DNA of 46,364 nucleotides from an uncultured Porphyromonadaceae bacterium (lineage in GTDB: Bacteria; Bacteroidota; Bacteroidia; Bacteroidales; Muribaculaceae). The translations under genes were made by a program, and so were the position numbers. Below the pieces are notes generated by a model. It did not search any database and was not told the DNA's origin. It was given only the letters and a program-made list of their open reading frames with translations. Below are positions 1-10,219 of this stretch, piece after piece (positions within the stretch are counted from its first letter, which is position 1; each line of letters begins with the position of its first letter). The stretch is taken from positions 1-46,364 of the forward strand of contig CAMWXI010000003.1 of the NCBI GenBank assembly GCA_947178175.1, read 5' to 3'.

Positions 1-46
1 ATTTTTTCATTACTTTTGAATCCAATTATATTCTCTATAAGATAGT

Positions 47-997
47 ATGAAACATATACTGATGTTGATTATGGCGGGGGGTCTTTTCCTCAACTCCTTT
101 GCTTTACGACTCGAACCGATTAAATTCGGCAACATGGATCAGTGGGTGACCCGTAACATCACAGAATCAAAAGTTATCGGAGGGAAATCAAAGACTTTAT
201 ATGAAATCGGACCGACACAGACCGTCAACGGAAACGTGGCATATAGCAATAAGGGTGGGTCCCCGTGGGCCACAAGCAACGTCTATGCCAAAGTGTCGGG
301 CGTAGTCAAAGGCTCATGCGGAGTGAGCCCTGTTGTTGTCAACGGCAACAAGATGGCTAAGCTCCAGGCGGTTATGGAAGAAGTAAAAGTCCTTAAGCTC
401 CTTAATATGGACGTGATGGCCGCCGGCACTATCTTTCTGGGACGCATCAACGAACCCATAACCTCCACCAAATCCCCATTCTCAAATATGGAGATGGGAA
501 TTCCCTACACCAAACGCCCTGTTGCACTGGTCTATGACTACAAAGTCGAAATGCCTAATGTAAACACCCGTGTGAGAGCTACCGGACTGAGTCCGAAAAA
601 GACTTTGCAGGGACGTGACAACGCTGAAGTCTACGTATTGCTCCAGAAACGATGGGAAGACGCCAATGGTAATATATATGCCCATCGTGTCGGCACCGGC
701 CGTGAGCGCTTCAACAAGACTTCCGGACTTGTAAAGGGTCACCAGCTCCCTATAAAATATGGAGACATAACAAAGAAACCCGGTTTCAAACCCTACATGG
801 GTCTCCTGTCAGGTGCTAAGGCATACTATGCCCGTAATTCCAAAGGGAAGCTGGTGCCGGTGCAGGAAGTGGGCTGGGCTGATGAAAACGAGACTCCAAC
901 CCATGTGCTTGTGATGCTCTCTTCAAGTTGCGGTGAGCCATTCGTGGGCACTGAAGGACTAACTCTCTATGTAGACAATATCGCCTTCGGTTTCTAA
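47..997 (+). CDS. Secreted protein, possibly PCMD-domain (putative carbohydrate metabolism) family
   Basis: 316-aa ORF with N-terminal signal peptide (MKHILMLIMAGGLFLNSFA) and a C-terminal beta-sandwich-like region ending in YVDNIAFGF; family assignment from recollection of PCMD-like patterns only. Confidence 0.55.
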   Translation: MKHILMLIMAGGLFLNSFALRLEPIKFGNMDQWVTRNITESKVIGGKSKTLYEIGPTQTVNGNVAYSNKGGSPWATSNVYAKVSGVVKGSCGVSPVVVNGNKMAKLQAVMEEVKVLKLLNMDVMAAGTIFLGRINEPITSTKSPFSNMEMGIPYTKRPVALVYDYKVEMPNVNTRVRATGLSPKKTLQGRDNAEVYVLLQKRWEDANGNIYAHRVGTGRERFNKTSGLVKGHQLPIKYGDITKKPGFKPYMGLLSGAKAYYARNSKGKLVPVQEVGWADENETPTHVLVMLSSSCGEPFVGTEGLTLYVDNIAFGF

Positions 998-1011
998 TCT
1001 GAAAAACCAAC

Positions 1012-1602
1012 ATGAAAACCTCAAAAGAATTTGAACTACTGTCACATCTCCTCTTTCATAATCGAAGCACGCGCCGATTCCGGCAGTCTCAGCGAATCGA
1101 GCGCGAAGAATTGGTGAATCTTATTGATTTGACACGCTTTGTGGCTTCCGGAAGAAATCTGCAGCCGTTGAAATACCATCCGGTAGTTGAAGAAGAAGTA
1201 TGCGGGAAGATTTTCCCTCTTCTTGCCTGGGCAGGATATTATACGGACTGGGATGGCCCGGAAGAAGGGGAGAGACCTGCAGCCTATCTCATCCAATGCC
1301 TTGACACGTCACTGACCGCCAATCCCTTATGCGACGAAGGACTGCAGCTGGAAGCCATAACCTTGGGAGCAGTTGCCTTAGGCTATAACTGCTGCATCAT
1401 CAAAGCCTTTAATGCACCGGCCCTGAAGGAGGTGCTCAATATCCCGGAGCAACTGACGCCTACCTATGTTGTCGCAATAGGGAAGAGCAAAGAAAATATC
1501 AGGCTCGTGCCTATGAATGAGGATGGCGATATAAAATATTTTAGAGATCAAGAGGGTGCACATTGTGTGCCCAAGCGTCCCCTTGATGAATTGATTTTCT
1601 AA
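1012..1602 (+). CDS. Nitroreductase family protein
   Basis: 196-aa ORF with RSTRRF near the N terminus, SGRNLQPLKYHPV, and LQLEAITLGAVALGYNCCIIKAF, typical of FMN-binding nitroreductases. Confidence 0.85.
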   Translation: MKTSKEFELLSHLLFHNRSTRRFRQSQRIEREELVNLIDLTRFVASGRNLQPLKYHPVVEEEVCGKIFPLLAWAGYYTDWDGPEEGERPAAYLIQCLDTSLTANPLCDEGLQLEAITLGAVALGYNCCIIKAFNAPALKEVLNIPEQLTPTYVVAIGKSKENIRLVPMNEDGDIKYFRDQEGAHCVPKRPLDELIF

Positions 1603-1635
1603 GGGAAGAGTGGAAAACACTGAACAGACAGAATT

Positions 1636-3222
1636 ATGGTTCGCAAATACGATTATCTGGTTATTGGCTCCGGCATTGCCGGAATGAGTTTCGCTCTCAA
1701 AGTTGCCAATGAGAATAAGCGGGTTGCACTGATATGCAAGACCACCCTGGAGGAAGCCAACACTTTTTATGCTCAAGGGGGAGTGGCAAGCGTCACCAAC
1801 CTTGAAGTTGACAATTTCGACAAACATATACACGACACTATGGTGGCGGGCGACTGGCTCAGCGACAAGGAGGCGGTGGAAAAGGTGGTAAGAAACGCTC
1901 CGAAACAGATAGCTGAACTCATCAGATGGGGCGTGGATTTCGACAAGAATGAGAACGGGGAATTCGATCTTCACCGTGAGGGAGGACACTCTGAATTCCG
2001 CATCCTCCACCACGCAGACAATACGGGCGCGGAAATCCAGGAAAGCCTTGTTCGCACCGTGCGTGAAAACCCTTATATCGATGTCTATGACCACCACTTT
2101 GCCGTGGAAATCATCACTCAGCATCATCTCGGGAAAATCGTGACGCGACGCACTCCCGACATCACCTGCTATGGTGCCTACATTCTGAATGAATCCACCG
2201 GAGAAGTCGACACATTCCTGTCGCGTATCACCGTCATGGCCACCGGAGGTGTGGGAGCCGTCTACACCACTACCACCAATCCCCTTATAGCCACCGGTGA
2301 TGGAATTGCAATGGTCTATCGGGCAAAGGGAACAGTAAAGGACATGGAATTCATTCAGTTCCACCCCACAGCCCTGTATCATCCCGGAGATCGTCCCTCT
2401 TTCCTTATCACGGAAGCCATGAGAGGTTATGGAGCCGTATTGAGAAATCTTGACGGGTCTGAATTCATGCAGAAATATGACCCGCGTCTCTCTCTGGCTC
2501 CCCGCGACATCGTTGCACGCGCAATCGACTCAGAGATGAAACTCCACGGAACCGACCATGTTTACCTTGACGTGACCCACAAAGACCCGGAGGAAACAAA
2601 GCGTCATTTCCCGAATATCTATGAGAAGTGTCTCTCCTTAGGCATTGACATCACCCGCGACATGATTCCCGTGGCTCCTGCCGCCCATTATCTATGCGGT
2701 GGTATAAAAGTCGACCTTAACGGTGAATCATCCATCAAGCGTCTATATGCCGTAGGAGAATGTTCATGCACAGGATTGCACGGAGGCAACCGCCTGGCAT
2801 CCAACTCTCTGATAGAGGCCGTAGTCTATGCGGATGCTGCTGCCGGACATGCCTCAGGCGTCATTGACGGCTATGAATTCCGCAATGATATTCCCCAGTG
2901 GAATCAGGAAGGGACAGCACACCCCGAAGAGATGGTGCTGATCACTCAATCCATTAAGGAAGTGAACCAAATCATGGGATATTATGTAGGTATAGTCAGG
3001 AGTGATCTCCGTCTCAATCGTGCCTGGAATCGTCTTGACATCCTTTATGAAGAGACTGAAAAGCTCTTTAAGGTGAGCCGTCCCGGACGAGAACTATGCG
3101 AATTGCGCAACATTATTAATGTAGCATATCTCATCATGCGTCAGGCAATGGAACGCAAAGAGAGCAGAGGTCTTCACTTCACAGTTGATTATCCCCATCC
3201 CCAACTTGACGATAAGAAATGA
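1636..3222 (+). CDS. nadB: L-aspartate oxidase
   Basis: 528 aa; FAD motif VIGSGIAGMSFALKVA, FYAQGGVAS, EFIQFHPTALY, CTGLHGGNRLASNSLIEAVVY, all diagnostic of NadB. Confidence 0.96.
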   Translation: MVRKYDYLVIGSGIAGMSFALKVANENKRVALICKTTLEEANTFYAQGGVASVTNLEVDNFDKHIHDTMVAGDWLSDKEAVEKVVRNAPKQIAELIRWGVDFDKNENGEFDLHREGGHSEFRILHHADNTGAEIQESLVRTVRENPYIDVYDHHFAVEIITQHHLGKIVTRRTPDITCYGAYILNESTGEVDTFLSRITVMATGGVGAVYTTTTNPLIATGDGIAMVYRAKGTVKDMEFIQFHPTALYHPGDRPSFLITEAMRGYGAVLRNLDGSEFMQKYDPRLSLAPRDIVARAIDSEMKLHGTDHVYLDVTHKDPEETKRHFPNIYEKCLSLGIDITRDMIPVAPAAHYLCGGIKVDLNGESSIKRLYAVGECSCTGLHGGNRLASNSLIEAVVYADAAAGHASGVIDGYEFRNDIPQWNQEGTAHPEEMVLITQSIKEVNQIMGYYVGIVRSDLRLNRAWNRLDILYEETEKLFKVSRPGRELCELRNIINVAYLIMRQAMERKESRGLHFTVDYPHPQLDDKK

Positions 3223-4934
3223 ATAAGAAATATCTGTCACTTATACCCGTGGCTCTCTGCATGGCCCTGGTGTGCATCGGCGCCCCTAAATCCAAGCCGG
3301 CGAAAAGCCATGACATGAGCTTCCAGCAGAATCTGACACTTTTCAATTCCTTAGCCAAAGAATTGGAAAAGAATTATGTGGATTCCATCCGTACCGAAGA
3401 GGCCTTTAAAGCGGCTATTGATGCAATGCTCAACACCATTGACCCGTATACGGAATTCTATAATACCGATGACAAGGAGTCTATCAATCGTCTCACCACC
3501 GGCTCTTACGGCGGTATCGGTGCTTTCGTTATCCATCGCAATGGCGACACATATATCAGCGAACCTGTCGAAAACGCCCCGGCTCAGAAAGCAGGATTGA
3601 AAGCAGGCGACAAAATTATTAAAATTGACTCCACCTATACCCACGGAATGTCGGTGAATGAAGTGACCCGGATGTTGAAAGGTGAGCCGTCGACCTCCCT
3701 CTCCCTGACAGTTTCACGTCCTTATACCACAGATTCAATCCTCACCTTCAATATCACCCGCGAAAAGGTGCAGGAGAACAGCGTCCCGATGTATGGCACC
3801 ACTTCAACTTTCAAGCACTCTAACGGGAAGAAAACAGACGGCGAAATCGGGTATCTGAGTCTTACTTCCTTTATAGACAAATCCCCGGAAGAGGTGGAGG
3901 AAGCTCTCCTCAGCTTTAAGGAAGAGCCGGATTTGCGCGGAATTATCCTTGACCTACGCGGAAATGGGGGAGGACTGGTGGAGAGTGCCATAGAGATTAT
4001 CGGGAACTTCATCCCTAAAGGTACAGAAGTGCTTCGCACACGGGGAAAGGGGAATGAAAAAATCTATAAGACGACCCACAAGCCCCTCTTTCCGGACCTT
4101 CCCATGGTTGTGATTATTGACGGCGGTTCCGCTTCAGCATCAGAAATCACCGCCGGCTCGCTGCAAGACCTTGACAGAGCCGTACTGATTGGGTCCACAA
4201 GCTTCGGGAAAGGGCTGGTGCAGGGAACATATCCGCTACCGTTTGACGCTCTGCTGAAAGTCACCATTGCTAAATATTATATCCCCTCCGGACGCCTTAT
4301 CCAGGCCCTGGACTATTCACACAGAAATCCGGACGGAACCGTTGCCCGCACTCCCGACAGTCTGACTCACGTCTATAAGACCCTTCACGGACGCGAAGTG
4401 CGCGACGGCGGTGGTCTGCAGCCCGATTCTACACTCCAATGGCCCAAGACCCGCCGAATCATTTATGACCTCGCAAGTCAGAACGTTATCTTTGACTATG
4501 CCACCAAATATGCAGCCACTCACCCTGCTCCGGAAGATGTGACGGATCTGACTCTTACCGATGCGGATTTTGAGGAATTCTGCGCTATGGTGGACACCAC
4601 CGACATCAAGGGAAGCAAAGTTGGATTGGAACTGATAGACAAGCTACGCGAACTTGCCGTCAACGAAGGATTTGACTCTGAGGAGCTATCAACCCGTCTT
4701 GATTCTGTCGTTCCCTTTTTCAAACCCGATCTCGCTCGCGACCTTAAGGCCAACAAAGAGGAGATAATGGATTTCATCGGTGCGGAAATCGCAAGCCGGT
4801 ACGGATATGCCGAAGGGAGACTCGCTTATAGTCTCATCAACGACCCGGGGGTGAAAGCCGCCGTTGAAATCCTCAGCGACCCCGCGCTTTATAAGAGACT
4901 CCTTCAACCCAAAATCTCATCCGGAAAGAGATGA
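3219..4934 (+). CDS. S41 family C-terminal processing peptidase (PDZ-containing)
   Basis: 571 aa; signal peptide, PDZ region (GGIGAFVIHRNGDTYISEPVENAPAQKAGLKAGDKI), catalytic GSASASEITAGSLQD and SFGKGLVQ motifs. ATGA overlap with nadB. Confidence 0.93.
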   Translation: MNKKYLSLIPVALCMALVCIGAPKSKPAKSHDMSFQQNLTLFNSLAKELEKNYVDSIRTEEAFKAAIDAMLNTIDPYTEFYNTDDKESINRLTTGSYGGIGAFVIHRNGDTYISEPVENAPAQKAGLKAGDKIIKIDSTYTHGMSVNEVTRMLKGEPSTSLSLTVSRPYTTDSILTFNITREKVQENSVPMYGTTSTFKHSNGKKTDGEIGYLSLTSFIDKSPEEVEEALLSFKEEPDLRGIILDLRGNGGGLVESAIEIIGNFIPKGTEVLRTRGKGNEKIYKTTHKPLFPDLPMVVIIDGGSASASEITAGSLQDLDRAVLIGSTSFGKGLVQGTYPLPFDALLKVTIAKYYIPSGRLIQALDYSHRNPDGTVARTPDSLTHVYKTLHGREVRDGGGLQPDSTLQWPKTRRIIYDLASQNVIFDYATKYAATHPAPEDVTDLTLTDADFEEFCAMVDTTDIKGSKVGLELIDKLRELAVNEGFDSEELSTRLDSVVPFFKPDLARDLKANKEEIMDFIGAEIASRYGYAEGRLAYSLINDPGVKAAVEILSDPALYKRLLQPKISSGKR

Positions 4935-7900
4935 CAATTCAGGAAGCCGACCAATTGTTTGCCACTCCGGCGCGTATCAGAAGCATTGACAAGACTCTTG
5001 CCGACAGCAAGGTTAAACATCTTTTGCTCACGGGCCTTCCGGCATCCGCTCCGGCCATGCTTTTCGCCGGAATGTCGAAGGGTAAGCAACCTTCCATCCT
5101 TATCGCCGATGATGCTGATGAAGCCGGATATTTCTTCCACGACCTTTCCCGCATCCTTGGTGATGATGCTGTCTCCTTTTTTCCCAGCGGCTACAAACGC
5201 TCCATTCGCTTCGGTCAGCCTGACCCCCCGGCTGCTATCCTGCGTGCCGAAACACTAAACGCTTTCTCCAACTCGAAACATCTGCGCTGGATTGTGACCT
5301 ATCCGGAAGCTATTGCCGAGAAAGTCCCCGTACCTGAAGAATTCTCGGAAAATTCCATCACTATTAAGAAAGGGGAGGATGTGGTGATGTCCGACCTTAC
5401 CGCCAGACTCTTCAATCTCGGATTTCATCAGACCGACTATGTCTATGAGCCCGGACAGTTCGCTCGTAGAGGCTCTATCCTGGATGTCTTCTCTTTCTCA
5501 AATGAACTCCCTTTCCGTTTTGACTTCTTCGACACCGAAGTTGAAACTATCCGTACATTTGACATCGAGACACAACTGAGCCGGGACCGGGTTGATTCCG
5601 CCACTCTCATAGCTTCTTCCGGAACGACCACCGGCAACCACGGCGTTTCATTGCCGGAATTTGCCGGAAAAGATTCTCTGATTCTCTGCAGAAATCTCAA
5701 AAACATCCTCAACAGAGTGGAGGAGGTGACAAGTGAGGAGTTCTCCGAGTCAGCTCTCATTGCAGAAGAAGGCGACCCTGAAGCAATGAAGAAACTGATT
5801 CATTTCCCCTCCCTAAGGAAAGACCTGGGTCTCCATAAACTCTTGGAATTCACCGCAGCCCCCGGCGTATCCCCGGACTATCAATGCGATGCATCAATCC
5901 ATTTTGATTGCTCCCGACAAGCTCTCTACCATAAGAATTTCGAACTAATAGCGGAATCATTCACCAATTTCCTCCGGGAGGGGTATACTATCTATCTGCT
6001 GAGCGATGCCTCCTATCAGAATGACAGACTTCGTTCCATATTTGCCGACCGGGGTGACAAGATTGACTTTGTCCCCGTCAATCAAACCATCCATGAGGGT
6101 TTCTGCGATAATGAGCTTAAACGCTGTTATTTCACAGACCATCAGATATTCGACCGCTTCCATAAGTATAATCTCCGTTCTGACCGCGCACGCTCCGGGA
6201 AAATAGCCTTGAGCCTTAAGGAACTCAATCAAATTGAGGTCGGCGACTATATCGTGCATATAGACCACGGCATCGGACGCTTCGGGGGGTTGGTCAAGAC
6301 CAATAACAACGGTCGGCCGCAGGAGATGATAAAATTATACTATCAGAATGACGATATAATCCTTGTCAGCATCCATGCTCTTCATAAGCTGTCAAAATAT
6401 AGGGGGAAAGAGGGTGTGCCTCCCAAAATCAACAAACTCGGCACCGGAGCCTGGAATCGCCTGAAGGAGAGGACAAAATCCAAAGTAAAGGATATTGCCC
6501 GCGACCTCATCCGTCTATATGCGGCACGGCGCAAGGAGTTGGGGTTTACCTATTCTCCCGATTCATATCTGCAGCATGAGCTGGAAGCCGGTTTTGCCTA
6601 CGAAGACACTCCCGACCAGCTTAAAGCCACTCAAGCAATAAAGGCGGATATGGAGTCCAACCAACCGATGGATCGTCTGATTTGCGGAGATGTGGGTTTC
6701 GGTAAAACCGAACTCGCTATCCGAGCTGCATTTAAGGCTGCCGCCGACTCCAAACAAACTGCCGTGTTAGTTCCTACAACAGTATTGGCGATGCAACATT
6801 TCCACACCTTCTCCGAACGACTTAAAGATCTCCCCGTGAGAGTTGAGTTCCTCTCCCGCGCTAAAAAGCCCAAGGAGGTGAAACAGATTCTCCAAGACCT
6901 TGAAGAGGGGAAAATAGACATCATTATCGGCACTCACAAACTAATCGGCAAATCCGTTAAATTTAAAGATCTGGGACTCCTTATCATTGACGAAGAGCAG
7001 AAATTCGGCGTAGCGGTGAAGGAGAAACTTAAGCAGATGAAGGTGAATGTAGACACTCTTACCCTCAGTGCCACTCCTATCCCCCGTACCCTTCAGTTCT
7101 CCCTTATGGGCGCAAGAGACCTCAGCTCGCTCAACACTCCTCCGGCCAACCGCCAACCGGTGCTGACCACTGTCTGCGGCTTTGACGATGACATAGTGGC
7201 GGAAGCTGTAAACTTCGAACTCAGCCGCAACGGACAGCTCTTCTTCATTTCAAACAGGATTGAAAACCTTGCTACAATTGAAAATCGTCTTAAACGTCTC
7301 GTGCCGGGAATCAGAGTAGTCGTGGCCCACGGACAGATGCCCCCGGAAAAGCTTGAAAAGGCTATCATTGACTTCTCAAACCATGATTATGATGTCCTCC
7401 TCTCCACAACCATTATAGAGAATGGAATCGACATGCCGAATGTCAACACTATCATTGTTGACAATGCCCATCACTTCGGACTTTCCGAACTCCATCAACT
7501 CCGCGGACGCGTAGGGCGCTCTTCCCGAAAAGCATTCTGCTATCTGCTTGTGCCGCCGGGACTCCCACTCTCTCCCGTTGCCCGTCGTCGTCTGCAAGCC
7601 ATAGAAAGCTTTTCCGACCTCGGAGCCGGAATTCATATCGCCATGCAAGACCTCGACATACGTGGCGCCGGCAATCTTCTGGGAGCGGAACAAAGCGGCT
7701 TCATAACCGACCTCGGTTATGAAGCATATCAGAAAATCCTCAGAGAATCCGTCCTCGAACTGAAGACTGAAGAATTCAGCGAATCTTTTGATGACCTCAA
7801 CGACACTTCCTCTCAACTGGAATTCGCGGCCGACTGTGTGATTGAATCTGATCTGGAACTCCGTCTCCCCCCTTCCTACGTCCCTCAGGAAAGCGAGCGC

Positions 7901-8290
7901 ATTTCGCTCTATCAGCAGCTTGACAATATGACACGCCTGGACAATACAGAGCAATTCCGCGAACATCTTCGCGACAGATTCGGCCCCCTCCCTTCTGTCA
8001 CCGAAGAACTCATCAAGGTAGTGCCCCTCCGCATCATGGCACGCCGTCTCGGAATCGAGCGCCTTACCCTGAAGGGAGGAAAGGCTTACCTCTATTTCGT
8101 TGAAGAAGCCAATAAGGCTTATTATATGTCGCCGGCGTTCGGAAAGGTTTTACGTTTCCTTCAAGATAATCCCATGAGGACTAATCTCAGAAACTCTCAT
8201 GGCAAAAACTCCATTTTGATTGATAATGTACCCACTGTATCCGAAGCTCTCTCAATACTCCGGACTATGGATAATTCCACACCGGTCTAA
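4931..8290 (+). CDS. mfd: Transcription-repair coupling factor Mfd
   Basis: 1119 aa; CarD-like RNAP-interaction domain ([19 protein letters not shown]), helicase motifs [58 protein letters not shown] overlap with the S41 gene. Confidence 0.97.
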   Translation: MTIQEADQLFATPARIRSIDKTLADSKVKHLLLTGLPASAPAMLFAGMSKGKQPSILIADDADEAGYFFHDLSRILGDDAVSFFPSGYKRSIRFGQPDPPAAILRAETLNAFSNSKHLRWIVTYPEAIAEKVPVPEEFSENSITIKKGEDVVMSDLTARLFNLGFHQTDYVYEPGQFARRGSILDVFSFSNELPFRFDFFDTEVETIRTFDIETQLSRDRVDSATLIASSGTTTGNHGVSLPEFAGKDSLILCRNLKNILNRVEEVTSEEFSESALIAEEGDPEAMKKLIHFPSLRKDLGLHKLLEFTAAPGVSPDYQCDASIHFDCSRQALYHKNFELIAESFTNFLREGYTIYLLSDASYQNDRLRSIFADRGDKIDFVPVNQTIHEGFCDNELKRCYFTDHQIFDRFHKYNLRSDRARSGKIALSLKELNQIEVGDYIVHIDHGIGRFGGLVKTNNNGRPQEMIKLYYQNDDIILVSIHALHKLSKYRGKEGVPPKINKLGTGAWNRLKERTKSKVKDIARDLIRLYAARRKELGFTYSPDSYLQHELEAGFAYEDTPDQLKATQAIKADMESNQPMDRLICGDVGFGKTELAIRAAFKAAADSKQTAVLVPTTVLAMQHFHTFSERLKDLPVRVEFLSRAKKPKEVKQILQDLEEGKIDIIIGTHKLIGKSVKFKDLGLLIIDEEQKFGVAVKEKLKQMKVNVDTLTLSATPIPRTLQFSLMGARDLSSLNTPPANRQPVLTTVCGFDDDIVAEAVNFELSRNGQLFFISNRIENLATIENRLKRLVPGIRVVVAHGQMPPEKLEKAIIDFSNHDYDVLLSTTIIENGIDMPNVNTIIVDNAHHFGLSELHQLRGRVGRSSRKAFCYLLVPPGLPLSPVARRRLQAIESFSDLGAGIHIAMQDLDIRGAGNLLGAEQSGFITDLGYEAYQKILRESVLELKTEEFSESFDDLNDTSSQLEFAADCVIESDLELRLPPSYVPQESERISLYQQLDNMTRLDNTEQFREHLRDRFGPLPSVTEELIKVVPLRIMARRLGIERLTLKGGKAYLYFVEEANKAYYMSPAFGKVLRFLQDNPMRTNLRNSHGKNSILIDNVPTVSEALSILRTMDNSTPV

Positions 8291-8303
8291 AAAAACAAAC
8301 TCT

Positions 8304-9572
8304 ATGAAGTGCATTATTATCACTTGGCTGCTTGCAGTCATCCCGCTTTTAGGTTCGGCTGCAAAGAGTATTTATCAGCCTCTCCCTCCGGAACTTGACG
8401 GAACCATGATGACTTATGATTTCACGCAATCATCTTCTGTGGAGATTCCGGATTCTCTCACTCCTTTCCACATTGAATATGTGGCACGTCACGGCGCCCG
8501 CTACCTGAGTTCTTCACATAAAACGGAGAAACTGCAGAAAACCCTTATCGAAGCAGAAAGCAACAATAATCTCACTTCCGCCGGTCATACCTTTCTCTCT
8601 CTTCTGGAAAAAGTCAATCACCTTTCAGAAGGAAAATGGGGAGCTCTTTCCGCTATCGGGGAAGAGGAAGAGAGAAAACTTGCGGAAATTATGGCTGAAA
8701 ACTGGAAATCTGTGTTTGATAGCGGAAGGATTATAGCTCGTGCGACATTCGTTCCAAGAGTAGTGGCCTCTATGGATGCCTTCACACTCTCGCTCAATAC
8801 CCGGATTCCGCAAAAGAATATCTACTCCATTTCCGGACCTGTAAATTCTCCGTTGCTTAGATTTTTTGACACAAATGCCACCTACAGTCATTGGCTCCAT
8901 CCGGAACTTAAGAATCAATCCCCGGTGACTACCGGCGACTCATGGGAAGAACCCCTGAAAAGATTTGAAGATGAGACTCTTCCTGCCGGTCCTGCAGGGC
9001 GTCTATTCAAAGTGAGACCGGCGAAAGAAGAGTTGCAGAAGATATCGGCAGAGATGTATGGAGTGCTTCAGGGTTTGAGAGCTGCTTCAATCGGAGTGCC
9101 AACAACCCAATGGTTTTCTGTAGAGGAATATCGGGCCTGTTGGGAATGTGCCAATGTTGAACATTATCTGAGACGAAGTCTGAACTCAATAAGCTCACTT
9201 CCAATGTCGGCGGTAGCTCCCCTGCTGATAGAGATTATCAGCAATGCTGACAAGAGCGCTCTTTCCCCAAGAGAAGAGATAGCCGCCGCAAATCTCATGT
9301 TCGGACATGCAGAGACACTACTTCCTCTCGCAGCACTTATGAATCTTCCGGGTGCCGTAGCTCTCCCTCTCTCGCTCAATGACCTTGCCGGTCAATGGCA
9401 GGACTATAATGTCACCCCGCTCGGTGCAAATATACTTCTCACCTTAGCCCGCCACAAAACTTCCGGCATTGTCTATGCCCGTGTAGCCCTCAACGGGAGA
9501 AATGCCGGTTGGCTCCCCTGGCATGAACTGAGAGCGGAATGGCTCGAAAGGATAGCTCAATTCTCTTTATGA
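8304..9572 (+). CDS. Histidine (acid) phosphatase, MINPP-like
   Basis: Start moved from ORF 8220 to ATG 8304 (MKCIIITWLLAVIPLLGSA signal peptide), 13 nt after mfd. RHGARYLSS catalytic motif and HAE proton-donor motif (MFGHAETLLPL). Confidence 0.85.
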   Translation: MKCIIITWLLAVIPLLGSAAKSIYQPLPPELDGTMMTYDFTQSSSVEIPDSLTPFHIEYVARHGARYLSSSHKTEKLQKTLIEAESNNNLTSAGHTFLSLLEKVNHLSEGKWGALSAIGEEEERKLAEIMAENWKSVFDSGRIIARATFVPRVVASMDAFTLSLNTRIPQKNIYSISGPVNSPLLRFFDTNATYSHWLHPELKNQSPVTTGDSWEEPLKRFEDETLPAGPAGRLFKVRPAKEELQKISAEMYGVLQGLRAASIGVPTTQWFSVEEYRACWECANVEHYLRRSLNSISSLPMSAVAPLLIEIISNADKSALSPREEIAAANLMFGHAETLLPLAALMNLPGAVALPLSLNDLAGQWQDYNVTPLGANILLTLARHKTSGIVYARVALNGRNAGWLPWHELRAEWLERIAQFSL

Positions 9573-9641
9573 CAAACCTTCATAGAACTTTTCCTTCCCT
9601 CCGGACGTAATTAATTATATTGATTACCTAAAACTAATATT

Positions 9642-10079
9642 ATGCCTGAAAAAAATAATGCAGTGACCGATCTGCTGCAGAAAGCAAAAGAAGATTTAGC
9701 CGAAAACATGCAGGAGCGTGGCATCGGTGCAATGATCTGGGACCTCTCGACCGCAGGATTCCCCTATCTCCCCGAACTTGAAATCCCTTCAGATATGGAG
9801 GATGAGGAACCTCAGACAGTAGGTGTCACCGGCCTTTATAACTATAAAGGTACTCTTTATCTCATTGAAGAGGGTATATCCGGTGTTGACATCAATAACC
9901 TCTATAATCCTGACACTGAAGCCAAGCCCACGATTGTGACACTGACGGAAGATTCAGCGGAAAAAACACTTGGGAATCCGGCAAATAGAAAAGGATTCAA
10001 CCCCGGAGGAAATCTTGAGGAATGGCTTGCAATCGCCGACTGCTACTTCCAAGCCCTCTCCGAGCAATTCCAACCCTGA
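9642..10079 (+). CDS. Hypothetical protein
   Basis: 145-aa ORF, acidic, no signal peptide, no family recognised. Confidence 0.7.
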   Translation: MPEKNNAVTDLLQKAKEDLAENMQERGIGAMIWDLSTAGFPYLPELEIPSDMEDEEPQTVGVTGLYNYKGTLYLIEEGISGVDINNLYNPDTEAKPTIVTLTEDSAEKTLGNPANRKGFNPGGNLEEWLAIADCYFQALSEQFQP

Positions 10080-10149
10080 ATCATCATTATTTTAATATTG
10101 ACGAAACCGACAGGGGATGTCAGAATGGAGAACACCGGAAGCCCCGGAG

Positions 10150-10181
10150 TTTGGGTATATCCCCCACTTTTAGTAATTTTG
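10150..10181 (+). promoter_or_regulatory. Bacteroidetes-type promoter (TTTG-N20-TAATTTTG)
   Basis: TTTG 10150-10153, 20-nt spacer, TAATTTTG 10174-10181, upstream of the lipoprotein gene; matches the Bacteroides primary sigma consensus TTTG/TAnnTTTG. Confidence 0.7.
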
Positions 10182-10202
10182 AGGATTATAACTATAATCC
10201 TC
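10181..10202 (+). repeat. Perfect inverted repeat GAGGATTATA-AC-TATAATCCTC at predicted transcription start
   Basis: 10-bp arms, 2-nt centre, followed by ATTTTTTATTT; begins at the last base of the -7 element. Confidence 0.85.
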
Positions 10203-10219
10203 ATTTTTTATTTCATATT

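Noticed and set aside
1378-2382. 334-aa minus-strand ORF opposite nadB
   Set aside because: Lies entirely antisense to nitroreductase/nadB coding sequence, no domain-like sequence; a codon-bias shadow ORF.
7376-7966. 196-aa minus-strand ORF opposite mfd
   Set aside because: Antisense to conserved mfd helicase coding region; no recognisable protein features.
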